From Gnetum montanum (lineage: Eukaryota > Streptophyta > Gnetopsida > Gnetales > Gnetaceae), in assembly GCA_015680685.1 (NCBI GenBank), contig MNCI01001017.1:1248-65247 (forward strand): a DNA stretch of 64,000 nt, written 5' to 3'. Shown one piece after another: positions 11,347 to 22,565 of the stretch. The notes beneath the pieces are model-generated. The model worked only from the letters and a program-made list of their open reading frames with translations. It searched no databases and was not told the DNA's origin. The translations under genes were made by a program, and so were the position numbers. How positions within the stretch are numbered: position 1 is the first letter of the stretch; every line of letters starts with the position of its first letter.

Positions 11347-14175
11347 ATGGCACCAAAAGGAAAACACATGTAGAAAGGAAGATTGTCTTAACAAAGGAAT
11401 AAATGGCCATGAATGGGAAGGGAGTAAGAACAAGCCTAGAAAGAAACCACTTGTAACCCATGTCAAGGGTCCTCTTAGAATAGAGGTCAAGGTGGAATCT
11501 ATTTGTTAGATTCTAGAACCAGCAACAACAAAAGAACATTTCCACTAGGATGAGGCACTAGCTTAGTAAGAAAACCTTGAGGTGACCTTGATAGAAGCCT
11601 ATTTGAATCAAAACTGATTAAGGAAGGTCCAAAAAATAGTGCTCTAGGAGTTAAACCTTGGCTCATTCTTGGAGCAAGCATCTAAAGAAGTACAGGACCA
11701 ATTGAAGACCTCTCACATGTGGCCAATTATCACTTCCACTAGGGAGTGGTACATGGGAGAGACATTCTTATTCTAGAATCATAGGTACACTAGTTCAAAA
11801 ATCAAAATCAAGGACATCTCAATGTTCTACTTGGTGTAGTCCATTGCTAAAGCGCTTAGGTTTCTAGAAACTAGGATGAATCTTGTTGAGATTCTAATGC
11901 AGGTGGACCCTAGCATAAAAAAGGAATGGGTTTGATAGTGCTATGGTGTTGACTATAAGGAGTATGGTGCACTCACACTAGTAGAAAGAATTCACTATAA
12001 GATTTCATCCTTTCACCTAAACCCCACAATGAGGCCCAACAAGATCATTTTCTTTTCTACCTATGCATGCATTGCTCTGAGTGGGAGATTCCCTATCAAC
12101 CTTCCACAACTAATCTATCCAAAGATAGAAAAGTGGTTTAAAGAGGATGAACGTAGAAGAAAGGTACTTCCATTTCCATGCCTCATTAGAAAACTTTGTT
12201 GGAGGGGAGGGATAGTCCATTATACAAATGATGCTATTAGGCATGCTTGGACCACTACTTGGGTAGAGATGATGAAAGATAAAATACCTACAATAATAAT
12301 TCAAGAAGAGGAGCAATAGCCACCACTTCCACTTGCCACTTAAAAAACTATGTTGGACATCTCTACAATAGCCTAAATGTTGCATGAATACTAAGAATGG
12401 ATCTTGAGCGAACAAGAGTAATGAGTAGGCATGAGTGACAAAGACCCATCTATGTACTAGGTAGTGGTGAGCCACCTAAATTAGGTGGTCCAAATAGTCA
12501 ACCTAATGGAAGGAGGTGGATCCATTTTCTCAACCCAATGAACATAGTTGTCCATGAGGTTGAATCATAGTGCTAAAGAGGTCACGATATCTCTTGTAGA
12601 ATAGTAGCCACTCCTAGAAATCTCTAAGCATACTATGAGCTTCTTGGTGAACTTGGAGGAAGGTGAGTGGGAAATAGTGCTGGCGATGCAGCACCAAGGG
12701 TAGGGGATAGCAAAAAAGGTAGTTGTTGACAGAATTACCAAAATACTAAATGTAGCATGATGTTTATACTAGATGTCACTACACTCAAAGATGTGTAGAA
12801 ATCCACAAGGACCATAAGTGGTAGATTAAGTGTAGCATAGCATGAAGAATTTCTCGACCGACTGGTGGGAACCAAACAATCACTTCTCAATGTCTTTGAT
12901 CTTCTAGATAGTATTATTGCAACCTAATCAGAGTTACTTGAGGTAAGGGCTGAAAAAATTATCTTGGAGAGGAAACTCAAAATAGCCAAGGAGCTGAATG
13001 AATGCTTGGTTGTTAATGTTGCTAAATTAAGAGCCCAAATTGCTGACCCTACATTTCTCAATCCAACATTGACAAAAGATGAAGCTCTTGAATAGCTTCA
13101 CACTAGAATGAAAGGGGTTGAGGGTGCGATGGAGACGGTGGTGTTCTACCAAGCCTTGGTAGGGCTACGTAGCACAAAATTTAGAAGGCCTTGGATCTAA
13201 CCTACCAAGAGAATGTACAATTGACTACAGAGAACTATCACTTGTGAAATGTTGATGAGAATAAACAACAGTTGACCAACTTTATCCATAAGCAATAGGA
13301 GCAACTAGCTAGAGTGAACATAGAGCTAAGGAGATTGGTAGCTAAGAATAGAAACCTCTTCATGGAGGAGGTCCATGCCCTTTGCCAAAAGACTGCAATA
13401 GAGGTAGTTTCCTAGAAATCATAGGCTCTCAAATTTAAGAATGTCAAGGATCATTATAGAGATCAAGTCATTCTACAGAAAGAACTTAATGAAAAGCACA
13501 TCTAGTTGATGAAGGAAAAAGTAAATAAAATCCTCCAATAACTCCAATATGGAAGAGAAGCTTGGCAACCTATCATTGATGAGATAGATGCCTAAAATAA
13601 GGTAGAAATCTGTATGAAGGATATGCAAATTGAGGAGAAGACAAAATACATAGAGCTTGCCAATATTTGATATGCAAATCCAACCATGTTGACTATCAGA
13701 TGGTCATGGTTAGAACTAGAGAAGAAAGTGGCTAGCTTGTACTTGTTGTATGAGGCCAAGTTCAAGCACCACAAGGATACCAGAAAAAGCTTGGGGTGGC
13801 AAACATGAAACTAGAGGTTCTTAAGGGTAAATACACTAGTCAGAGATCTACTGCAAAGAACTTGGACAAAAGAATGAATGACTACCAGGAGTTATAGAAT
13901 GTAATTAGGGTGTTTGATGTTGAACGCAAACAATTTACTACCTAGTTTGTCAATGTTAAGGAGTTGTTCCTAGTAATGTCTTGTCCATGGGATATCCCCA
14001 TTCTAGCCCATAGTAGCTATGCCACGTGGACTTTGAATGATCCTTGGAGCAAGGAGGAGAGGATGAAGGAATTAATGGATGCCTTTTACCTTCCATTGGA
14101 GGTTGTAGTTGTAGTAGGATAGCCATAGCCACCTCAACCACCCCACGTGCCTAAAGCTTGAGAAGGTCCTTAAAA
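11347..14175 (+). pseudogene. Element A ORF2, accessory protein with putative plant transposon domain (decayed)
   Basis: A protein of roughly 940 codons encoded after integrase. Start chosen at ATG 11347 (MAPKGKHM), because D (MAPK, minus strand 43812), C (MASK, 29651) and G (MALK, 20407) start alike, each in the context ATTGCAA/ATTACAG-ATGG. A basic N-terminus is followed by REWYMGETFLF (about 11735), matching WYLGEMYQFW in C. Then comes an open block at 12029-12319 with FSTYACIALSGRFPI and FPCLIRKLC. That block resembles the plant-specific 'putative plant transposon protein' family (Transposase_32), recognised from memory. The remainder (12600-13950) is rich in Glu, Lys and Gln and probably coiled coil. 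The C-terminus AFYLPLEV (about 14090) aligns with D. Function is unknown. Many stops are present. Confidence 0.7.
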
Positions 14176-14430
14176 ACCTTAGGGACCTCCACCATCTAGG
14201 ACTATCTAATCTTCTCAATTGCCTTTATGCAATTAGAGGATGTGCTATCTAGTTTTGAGTTATAATATCATGTTGTTTAATTTTGTGTCATGAACACCAA
14301 CATTTTTGTAATGTTGTTGATTTGTACACTCAGGCACTCAATTTTTTCAAGTTACTTTGTTATGTCAAGAGTTAATCAATAATCCCATAACTTCCTAATT
14401 TTTTAGAGGAACTCAAGGATGAGTTTTCGT

Positions 14431-14445
14431 TTAGTCATGGGGGTA
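14431..14445 (+). other. Polypurine tract, element A
   Basis: TTAGTCATGGGGGTA abuts the 3' LTR start TGATGA at 14446. It would prime plus-strand synthesis. B (38337-38350), C and D have the same sequence at the same place. Confidence 0.8.
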
Positions 14446-15403
14446 TGATGAATCGTCATTGTGTTGCATTGATGAGCCCTCATTGACATGGCCTCATTAA
14501 TGAGGCCTTCTCGATGTGGCCCCATCTACATGATGTTTCCTTGTCAATGAGGCAATGTTAATGTAGCATTTGCTATGTTTATGGGGCCCTATCGATGTAG
14601 CTCCATAATAAAGTCTATAAATACATGCTTACCTACCATGTTTATGGGATGTCTTATCATAGTTGTAGGAGAGATCTTGAAATTTTATCATTTGAGAGTT
14701 AGAATATTTCTTTGAGTGTCCATAGTAGGAGTTAGAAAGTGTACGGATCTTTATTTGAGCATTGTTGTACTTGAACACACTAGGGTGAACAACAATAAAG
14801 ATAAGCCTTTTGATCAAACCTTGCAGCATTTGGAATAGATTAATGATTCACTTATGCATTAATTATTTTTATTAATTATGTAATTAATTAAGCTAAATTA
14901 GACTTCAAGTGATTAGTTAATTAATAAAGATAAATAGATTAAACACATAAGTTTGACCAGTGTGAACGTAAATATGTATTTGCTTGGTAATCCCAGTAGC
15001 ATTATTGCTTGGTTTGCCTAGTAGCAAGGCACTTGATAATCCCAGTAGTGGGTACATGGGTTCAGGATGTGTACAGAAAGTGGGACCAGATGCTTATGTT
15101 AGGACTAGTTAGAGATTAGTTAATTAGTTAAACTAAATTATTTATTAAATTACTTCATTTCTTTATTTCAAGCACAAGAACATAAAACATAAAACAATAA
15201 AAATAAGATGCCTCTATTAAAATTAACCATACCTTTGTACATCAAAAGTGTAATTGGGAAGACAATGAATGACTATTAGGATAAAGTTCACTTCCTAGGA
15301 GACTAGTTATTGGAAGACATAGAGTCTATTGAATTTGACTAGATCACAAATGAATGCTTCATGATTCATATGGTTAGGTGTAGGGGTACCTTGACCACTC
15401 ATC
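14446..15403 (+). repeat. Element A 3' LTR
   Basis: About 958 bp, homologous to 2044-3002 over its whole length. U3 contains a perfect 18-bp palindrome GGCCTCATTAATGAGGCC (14490-14507). The TATA box GTCTATAAATACATG is at 14613-14627. U5 words TTGGTAATCCCAGTAG and variants lie at 14983-15058. It ends CTCATC, followed by the target duplication TAAGT. Confidence 0.9.
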
Positions 15404-15408
15404 TAAGT

Positions 15409-18239
15409 GATTGTGGTATAACATCATAGAGATCCTAAGGTAGCTATTCTCTCTTTATTTAATGTTATTTTAATAATTTATTAACATTAACCACCTTAGA
15501 CATTCAAAATCTAGAATTTTTGAAAGATTTTAAACTATGAATCTATTGAAATTATGATGTAGAGCTCAACTCTAAGAGCTCATAGGTTTTTAAATAGGAG
15601 AATTCATAAGGCTAGTGCTTAAGATATTATATTTTGAAGGCTTTGGCTCTTTGGAATGATAAAAACTTCCTTGTGAAAGTGAGTGAAATGTGAAATTTTC
15701 CTATCGGTTGGTGCATATATATAGTTTTTATTGCTTGCATTTATGAAGCTACATTGACTAAGCCTCTTGCATTGACATAGTAGAACTAATAAGACTATTG
15801 TCTCAAATTTTCTTTAAAATTCACTTGAATTTGTGGGTATTTTTAAGTGATTGAAAGATCAAATAAGAGTCGTAAGTAGGATTTTTAGTCATGAAGAACA
15901 TGTGAATGATTAGGATGTGGTTGAATTAGGATTTACAAAATTTTTGAAGCTTGGAATCATGAAGAATTTGGATTCTTGTACATTATGGTTTAAAGTGAAG
16001 AGAAGATGATGATGGTGTAAATCAATTAATGAATAACACTTTCCATGGCCTAGATTGCTAATAGATATAAAGTTGGATCCTTCCCAAAGTAGGATTATAC
16101 TTGAAATGCCCTTATATAACCATCTCACAAGGTATTCATGGAATCTTTGAAGAGTAAAACATGATCAATTCCATGTTTTGACAACTACATAACTAGTGTT
16201 GTTAAGATCCTACATTATACTAAACAAAATTATCAGATCCATAATTGCATGCAGTAGTGAGATGGAATGGAATGAGAAATGTAATATCTCACTAACTAGA
16301 CTTAGGCTAGAAAGGTATTGTTTAAAGAATAAGTGAAATACATGAAAAAACATAAATCTAAGAAAACACATTAGTTGCTAGGGAAAAAGTAATAAGAAAA
16401 ATAGTAGGCATCCATAAAAATTGATGCATAGGGGTAGAAACAATTTGAGAAAAAAGATAAAGATGCTATGAAATAGTGATAATAGCCCCATTGGTACAAA
16501 ACCTAAGTTATCTAGTGATAGAAGTAGTTTGAAGTCCTATTATCTAAGTCAAAATAGTAATAATAAAATACTAGAAAATAAATTAGACTGGTATACAGAA
16601 ATTATCATGAAAATTACATTAATAAATAAATACATCAAAATTCATTAGACTCTAATTATAACAAAACTATTGAATACAAATAACTAAGAAATAATTAATG
16701 TTTCATAAATATAGTTTGTATCTAAGTTAGGCCTACATCAAAGATAAGTAAAATGCAAATAAAAATCTTTATTGATAGTACATGGTATAAGAATCTTAGC
16801 TAAACATTACAACCTAGAATAAAAAACAAACAGGAACTAGAAATATAATGACTAAACTAATAATGATCTAAAATTAAAACTTAATCATTAGCTTCTCCAT
16901 CTAATTATTCCTTATCACAACTAATTGAATCACATGGAAGACACAAAATCACAAAGGGAATCAATCCTAAGATTGAATAGGGTAAATAATTCACAAAATA
17001 CTTCCATATGGATTTGGTTAGCAGCATCAGGTAGTTGGATAGTCATGCATAAAAGGTAGCTACAAACAAAGAGGTAGTGTACAAAAATACAAACACGTAA
17101 AGATAATATCAAATAACCAATAATAATAAAATTATTATCCAAAACTAAAATAATCAAAAAGAGGCTCTAACACCATTTACTAATTCCAAATAAAATCAAA
17201 ATTTGAATAAATGATACTAACCAACTAGACTAACCACATAAGTACCCAACTCACTACTAACTAGATTGACTACATAGTCACTACAAAGATTAATGACACT
17301 TACTAACCTAATTGACCACATAGTCATTATAAAGATTATTAGAGTTACTAACCAAAAATCCAAATCTAAAGCCAAATAATCAAATATAAAATATAATATG
17401 CAAAATAATAAATTAATTCTCTGGGTGATGGGGAGATGTGTCTAAATCACTTAGCAAAGCCAAAGAAAGTTCTAAGATCACTAATAATGTTGCCAAAATA
17501 AAGATTTTGAGATGCTAAAAATGCTAAGAATGAAAATTTAGGTTTTAAGGATTAAATAAAAAATCAAAAAAAAAAAAGAACCCAAAAAGGAATCTACATT
17601 CCTAAAGGGTTCTCTAGGATGTTAAAATGCTGGAAATGCCCTTGATTATTTTTTCTAGACTTTAGGGTGTTTCAAGAAGCCTTAGATGCTACATTTTTTT
17701 GGTATTTTTCATAAATTTTCATTGCTTATAGGCTAGGGATTAATTTACAAAAGCTATTCAATTTTTCATAGCATATCCAAAAAGGATTAAATTTCTTTTT
17801 GTGACTTGTGATGGGGGTTGCGATAGATAGTTGAGGTATCCTTGTGATGCATGGTAGCAAGTTAAGAAATTTTATCATTTGAGCCATCACTACCAAAAAT
17901 TGTTGTGAAGGTTAAAAATTTGAATTATAGCTAAAAATTCTTATTCTATTGGCTAAAACATTTGGTAGAATAAAAATAGGATTAAAATGTAAAACAAAAC
18001 ATGGCCAAAACATTGACTAATATCCTAGCATGATTAGAAATCTTAGAAATATTCAAAAATTAGAAATACTAATAAAATATATATATCTAAAAGTTAGGCA
18101 TTATGTCAAATAGTTTCTGAACAAAGAAAGATTATTCAAAATATATGCACACAAAGCAAAAGTATCAAAACCCATAAAAACAGAGCAAAGTAAAACTAGA
18201 AAATACCAAATAAAAGGAAATATTTAAAAAATTAAAAAT
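15409..18239. other. Unassigned AT-rich stretch
   Basis: No gene and no clear element ends. It is very AT-rich with A-runs (e.g. 17560-17580). A short imperfect tandem duplication lies at 17257-17348 (separate entry). Part of 18060-18239 has an A-rich TTGTAAAA-like character and may belong to the reverse-strand fragment that follows. Confidence 0.5.
17257..17348. repeat. Imperfect tandem duplication, 46-bp period
   Basis: Two adjacent units begin CTAACTAGATTGACTACAT (17257) and CTAACCTAATTGACCACAT (17303). They then share ATAGTCAYTAYAAAGATTA. They differ at roughly one base in six. Nothing suggests a function. Confidence 0.7.
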
Positions 18240-18612
18240 AAAAAGAAATTTTAAAACAAAAAATTGTAAAATAAGAAAATGAAAATGCACTTAGCCCAAC
18301 TTAAAAAATCTCCCCTATGACTAGTTTTGAAGAAGAGATATGGAAGATGGACCATATAGTAGCATGGTTAGGAGTGTTTAAGGCATTGGGTTTACATGGT
18401 TCTTGAAATGACTTAACTTGTTGGATGTTGACTATGATAAGCATCTATGAATCATTAAGATGATATATTTGCATGGCATTAGATCTAAATGTAGAATATA
18501 TAATTGAAGGTTCTTCCCAGAATGTTTGACATTTAGTACATTGTTGCACATGTGTAGAACTCTAGGAGAGAACCTCGTCTCCTAGTTGAAATTATAATTA
18601 TTAAATTGTAGC
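18240..18612 (-). pseudogene. Integrase C-terminal fragment of a reverse-oriented Athila-like element
   Basis: On the minus strand this contains the end of an integrase, followed by the post-integrase signal (CTAGTCATAGGGGAGAT, top strand 18309-18326) and its T-rich tract. It aligns by eye with element D at 45950-46240. For example, both have a TTGTTGGATGTTGAC phrase and a CATGTGTRGARYTC phrase at corresponding places on the top strand. Both ends are truncated. It is a broken remnant with no LTR attached. Confidence 0.65.
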
Positions 18613-18782
18613 ATAATGAAATTGTTTAGTATTTAATTTATGAATTTGATTTGGTATGAGTACTATCCTACAGTTTTTGTGACCACTATGATAAAGTAAT
18701 AGCATCCCACATGGTTTTATGAAGAGAAGATGATGCCACGTGGGATGCCTTGTCCTAGTAATGCCTTGGAGAATTTGAGAAT

Positions 18783-19195
18783 GAGTGGGGTAGATCCATC
18801 TATGTATTGGCGAGCGATGAGTCACCTTAATGAGGTGGATTGAATAGTTAGCCAGATGGAGAGGGGTGATCCCATTTTCTCTGCCTAAACAATGTAATTT
18901 CCTTTGAGGTCAGATCCCAATTCTCGAGAGGTGACAGTATCATTAGCAACACATCATCTATTCCCACATTTTTATGCAAACTTGGCAATGCCACGTTTTT
19001 CCATTATGGGATATCCAAGTCCTATGAAGAACATCAAAATAGTCCATAGTAGAAGCTAAAATGCACTCAATAAAAATAGACTTGAATCAGATGCACAAGG
19101 AGAATGAACCATTGACTGCACAAAATTATGGCCGATGAAATGTTGATACTCAAAGAGATCAAATGCAAGAATTCATTCATTAGCTTCATCACATT
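18783..19195 (+). pseudogene. ORF2 fragment of an A/D-type element
   Basis: Close to element D ORF2 in the opposite orientation (D 42720 down to 42540, then about 42010 to 41870). It contains GGTAGATCCATCTATGTATT and later a stretch that would encode part of the coiled-coil region. About 0.5 kb present in D is missing at 18968-19020, so it is internally deleted. It abuts element G at about 19195 and the reverse integrase fragment on its left. This points to at least one illegitimate recombination here. Confidence 0.65.
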
Positions 19196-19379
19196 TAGAA
19201 TTTATTATGCATATGCTAAGACATCTCACGTCCCATTCTCTACAATCCCTACTACTACCATTCCATCTCACCGTTATATACAATCATAATTTAATTGTTT
19301 TGTATAATATAGTATGATTTTCTTATTAAGAAAATACTAATATGTATGTCTTGGAAGATAGGTATGTTTTACATTCAAC

Positions 19380-19779
19380 TCCTTGAATGTCTATGGACAC
19401 TTGTAGGTGTGGTTATATAAGGGAATTAAGGGTTGGAGCTTGCTTTGGGGAGGATCCACTTATATAATTGTTGTGCTTCATACCTAATGATCAATTCCAC
19501 ATCATCTTGTGCCTCCAAAATACTTAAATAATTATTTTTACTTACCTATCTACTCATCTTTAGTCATACATCTAGCAATTTTTACCAACCATCTCCTATA
19601 AAGATTAAATTGACTTACCTTATTGATATTCCTTCTTTCACATATTCTCAATGAAAAATTCTTATATTTTGAACATTATCCATGATTAAGAACCTTGTAG
19701 AGCATCTCTATAGGTTCAAGACTATCCATTTTTTCTACTTTTTCTATCAAAAATGGCTTAAAATATTGAAAAATTTCAA
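19380..19779 (+). other. Non-coding stretch of element G with conserved block
   Basis: It contains the phrase GGTGTGGTTATATAAGGG, then GCTTTGGGGAGGATCCACTT (19441-19460), the same block found at 10503, 27121, 30540 and 44641. The rest to 19779 is AT-rich with no gene seen. Confidence 0.6.
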
Positions 19780-19862
19780 GGTGATATCATAGATACGATA
19801 TATAAGCCCTTGTGATATCACATCCATGATGTCATATCTATGATGTATCCTATATAAACTGC
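19780..19862 (+). promoter_or_regulatory. Element G internal promoter-like module
   Basis: Four or more GATATC-type words (GGTGATATCATAGATACG, TGTGATATCACATCC, ATGTCATATC) precede the TATA-like TCCTATATAAACTGC (19848-19862). The LTRs of this family (B, C) use GATATCGCG words above their TATA boxes. The module lies 550 bp before the ORF2 ATG. Confidence 0.6.
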
Positions 19863-20406
19863 TATATGTATGTGCAAGGAGTTAGAAACTTTTCATTTCC
19901 TTCATTCTACACAAGAAGAGTTCATGCTATTTTTCTAACCCTCCTACACCCAAACTTCAGATCTTCATAACTTCCTCATTGCAACTCTGATTAACATGAT
20001 TCTTAAACCCTTTTGTTCACAAAGTGACCAACTTAGTTATGGGGAAGAGTGTTGGTTGTAGTTTGTGCGATTTGTAGCAAATTTTTCTAACACCTAGAAG
20101 AAAATATTAAGTGTAAGAAAAATAATAATTAATTACATTTTTAACTAAATAACCAAATAAAGGCTAACGAACTTAACAATTCTTCTTAAAGAACCATTCA
20201 AACACATTTAAACAAGAGATTAACAATTGTGAAAGGTCATAAAGAACAAAAACATTAGAAGAATACAATAATTAAGGGTCTCTTTTCAAAAATTTTCTAA
20301 CTTCGCAATCTTAATAAGAACCTAAGAACCTAAGAAAGGATTATGAATTAGTATAAACTTATTCAAAACCATTAGGTAATCTTTCATAGATTCTTTATCA
20401 TTACAG

Positions 20407-21588
20407 ATGGCTCTAAAAGACTAGCAACTGAAGGATCCTCACAACAAAGGGGTAAGAGACCCAAAGGAAGAGGACAAGCTAGAGAGCAAACTCCATAAGC
20501 TAAGCAAGAGGCCTAGTCTTACAACATCCATCTACCTACACATATAAAAAGGTAATTTGTGCAAGTTGAAGTAGATGCATAGCCTACTCAAGAACAAGAA
20601 CAACACCTCATGCTATCATATGAGTGCCTCCAAGTCATTCAAGAGAAATGTATCATGTCAATAGTCATAGTAGAATTAAACTTTGGACAATTAATGGAGT
20701 TCACCCCTACTGATGTTCAAGAGAAACTCCAAGCATCTTATCTTTTTCCCACACTCTTATGTAAAGATGAATGGTATCTAGGTAAAGTATATCAATTTTG
20801 AAAGAATAAATAGGATGATGCCACCATCAAGATTGAAGGAATCATAATGCCATATTCAGTTGAGGTAATACTAAGACATGTACCTATGAACTAGAAATCA
20901 AACCTTTTCAACGTTTTTTAATTCATCGAATTTTGGAGCTGACATAGTCCAAACCTCCACCACATCCAATAAAAAAGCAAGGAGTTATGACTAGAGAGTG
21001 CATATGGAACAAGTGCAAAGGAATATTGTAGGTTGTCCATAAAAGAGAAGATTTATTTCAATATTGAGACCTATCACATCTTTCCAACTAAAATATTAAA
21101 TAGAATTTCCACCTATGCTATTAGAGGAACCACCATCCTCATGGGAAAATTCAAGGCTAATATGGCTCATCTATTATTTTTGGAAATCCAGAGAAGATTT
21201 GAAGAAAAAAAATAGGGAAGCTCACTCTATCATTTCTTGTGCTTATCAGGAGATTATACTGATAATCAAGAATTCTGGGATATACCAATGATGTTCTTCA
21301 AAAAGCCCAAAATGCATCCTATGCTGAGATCACAAAGCAAATGCCTCCCAAGAAAGATCAACTAAAGATGCCAGGAAGCAGTGGGGGAGCATCAAAATCT
21401 ACACCAGTAGGAAATATCCCAACTTTGGAACAATAGTAAGTAAGACCCAATGGATCAACACTAGCTACTAATAAATCAAAGTCATGTGATTCACTAGTAT
21501 AGCAAGATTACTAACCCTGCATGAACCATTTACAACAAATTTATAAAACTATAAGCTAGGGGAGTAGAGAGGTCTCCATTATGTATAG
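20407..21588 (+). pseudogene. Element G ORF2, first part
   Basis: Starts ATG 20407, directly after a good 3' splice-site-like TTCTTTATCATTACAG. This suggests the leader from the internal promoter is spliced to this ATG. The basic stretch SKRPKGRGQARE is in the +1 frame, so a frameshift lies near the start. ELNFGQLMEF and WYLGKVYQF (20664-20800) match C. TYHIFPTKILNRISTYAIRG (about 21070-21130) matches the Transposase_32-like block of element A. Element B interrupts it. The gene continues at 38979. Function unknown. Confidence 0.65.
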
Positions 21589-21593
21589 AGTGC
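21589..21593. repeat. Target site duplication of element B, left copy (AGTGC)
   Basis: AGTGC here and at 38974-38978 flank element B exactly. Joining the two sides restores a continuous ORF2 of element G. Confidence 0.85.
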
Positions 21594-22418
21594 GAATAAG
21601 CCATGATTTTGCATACGTGATATCATATCCGCGATATCGCATCGGCTCCTATGATATCGCGTACACGATATCGTAGCCTGCTGGCATGTCTATAAATAAG
21701 ATGCAACTTTCCCTTATTCAATCATCTAGAGTTAGTCCCTTAGCCAAACTATAGCAGTCTTACCATTCTAGAGTTAGAATAATTTCCATGTGTCTGCAGT
21801 AGGAGTCTCAAAGTGAATGAATCTTTATTTGAGCAAATTTTACCTGAGCACACATTTGTGTACGGAAATAAAGACAAACTTTCTGATAAACCTTGTAGCA
21901 TGTGGATTAGGCTAAATAGGAATTAATTATTGTTAAATGTTTAAATACTTTCTTAGATAATTAATCTCTCTCAACCCTTGACTCTCCTAGTTAAGTACAT
22001 TCAGTACAACTACTTTGAGCATGTGTGTAACGCTTGGTAACCCAGTAATGAGTAGCATTTGGTAATCCTAGTAGCATTGCACTAGTTTAGGGTGTGAACA
22101 GCAAGTGGGAACAGATATTGATGCTAGGATACTTAGAACTTGGTTAGTGAATAGTTAATGAAAATTAGTTATTTAGTTCTCTTCACATTTCCCTACTAGC
22201 ATAGGCATTAAAAAGATAAAAGTTATAAAAATCACATACCTCAAACTTACTTAACCATACAACCGTGACAATACAAGTAAGTTTGGGAGGACAATGATTA
22301 ATTAACCTTAAGTGTTCCATTAGGGAACGTAAGCACTTAGTCCTTGGCATTGGACCGGATCGCGTGTGAGATGATCATATTCATATGGTTGAGTGTAGGG
22401 GTACCTCGCCACTCATCA
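21594..22418 (+). repeat. Element B 5' LTR
   Basis: 825 bp. It starts GAATAAGCC, a mutated form of TGATGAGCC kept in the 3' LTR, and ends ACTCATCA. U3 (21610-21680) is an array of palindromic GATATC words such as CGCGATATCGCATC and GATATCGCGTACACGATATC. A TATA box (GTCTATAAATAAG) follows at 21688-21700. TTGGTAATCC words lie at 22031-22076. Confidence 0.85.
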
Positions 22419-22419
22419 T

Positions 22420-22437
22420 TGGCACCGTTGCTAGGGA
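22420..22437 (+). other. Primer binding site, tRNA-Asp type, element B
   Basis: TGGCACCGTTGCTAGGGA matches the tRNA-Asp complement TGGCGCCGTTGCCGGGGA at 15 of 18 positions. It starts one base after the LTR. Confidence 0.85.
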
Positions 22438-22565
22438 CTTAGTTGTTTGTGCACTATGTAGAACATAGGAGATCATCCACATCGTTGGAACTCTTAAATG
22501 AACCCTTAGGGTTGATCAAAAGAAAAATAAGATAATGGTAAATAGCACACCGAACAAGACTAAAA

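Larger units (their letters stand above)
2044..15403 (+). mobile_element. Element A: complete Athila-like Ty3/gypsy retrotransposon with accessory ORF2
   Basis: A 13.4 kb element with 5' LTR 2044-3002, tRNA-Asp-type PBS, gag, protease, RT, RNase H, integrase, a long non-coding stretch, an internal promoter-like module, ORF2, PPT and 3' LTR 14446-15403. It is flanked by the duplication TAAGT. The order PR-RT-RH-INT defines Ty3/gypsy. The tRNA-Asp PBS and an extra ORF after integrase fit the plant Athila/Tat branch. All coding parts carry many stops and frameshifts, so this copy is dead. The two LTRs differ at many positions, so insertion is old. It is the only member here with every module present on one uninterrupted stretch. 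Confidence 0.9.

Noticed and set aside
18702-18748. 13-bp inverted repeat GCATCCCACATGG / CCACGTGGGATGC as a regulatory hairpin
   Set aside because: Short, one mismatch, in a rearranged region without a gene nearby; likely chance.
21600-21690. GATATCGCG arrays as a CRISPR-like or satellite array
   Set aside because: The words are short, irregularly spaced, palindromic and confined to LTR U3 and internal promoter positions. The genome is a plant.
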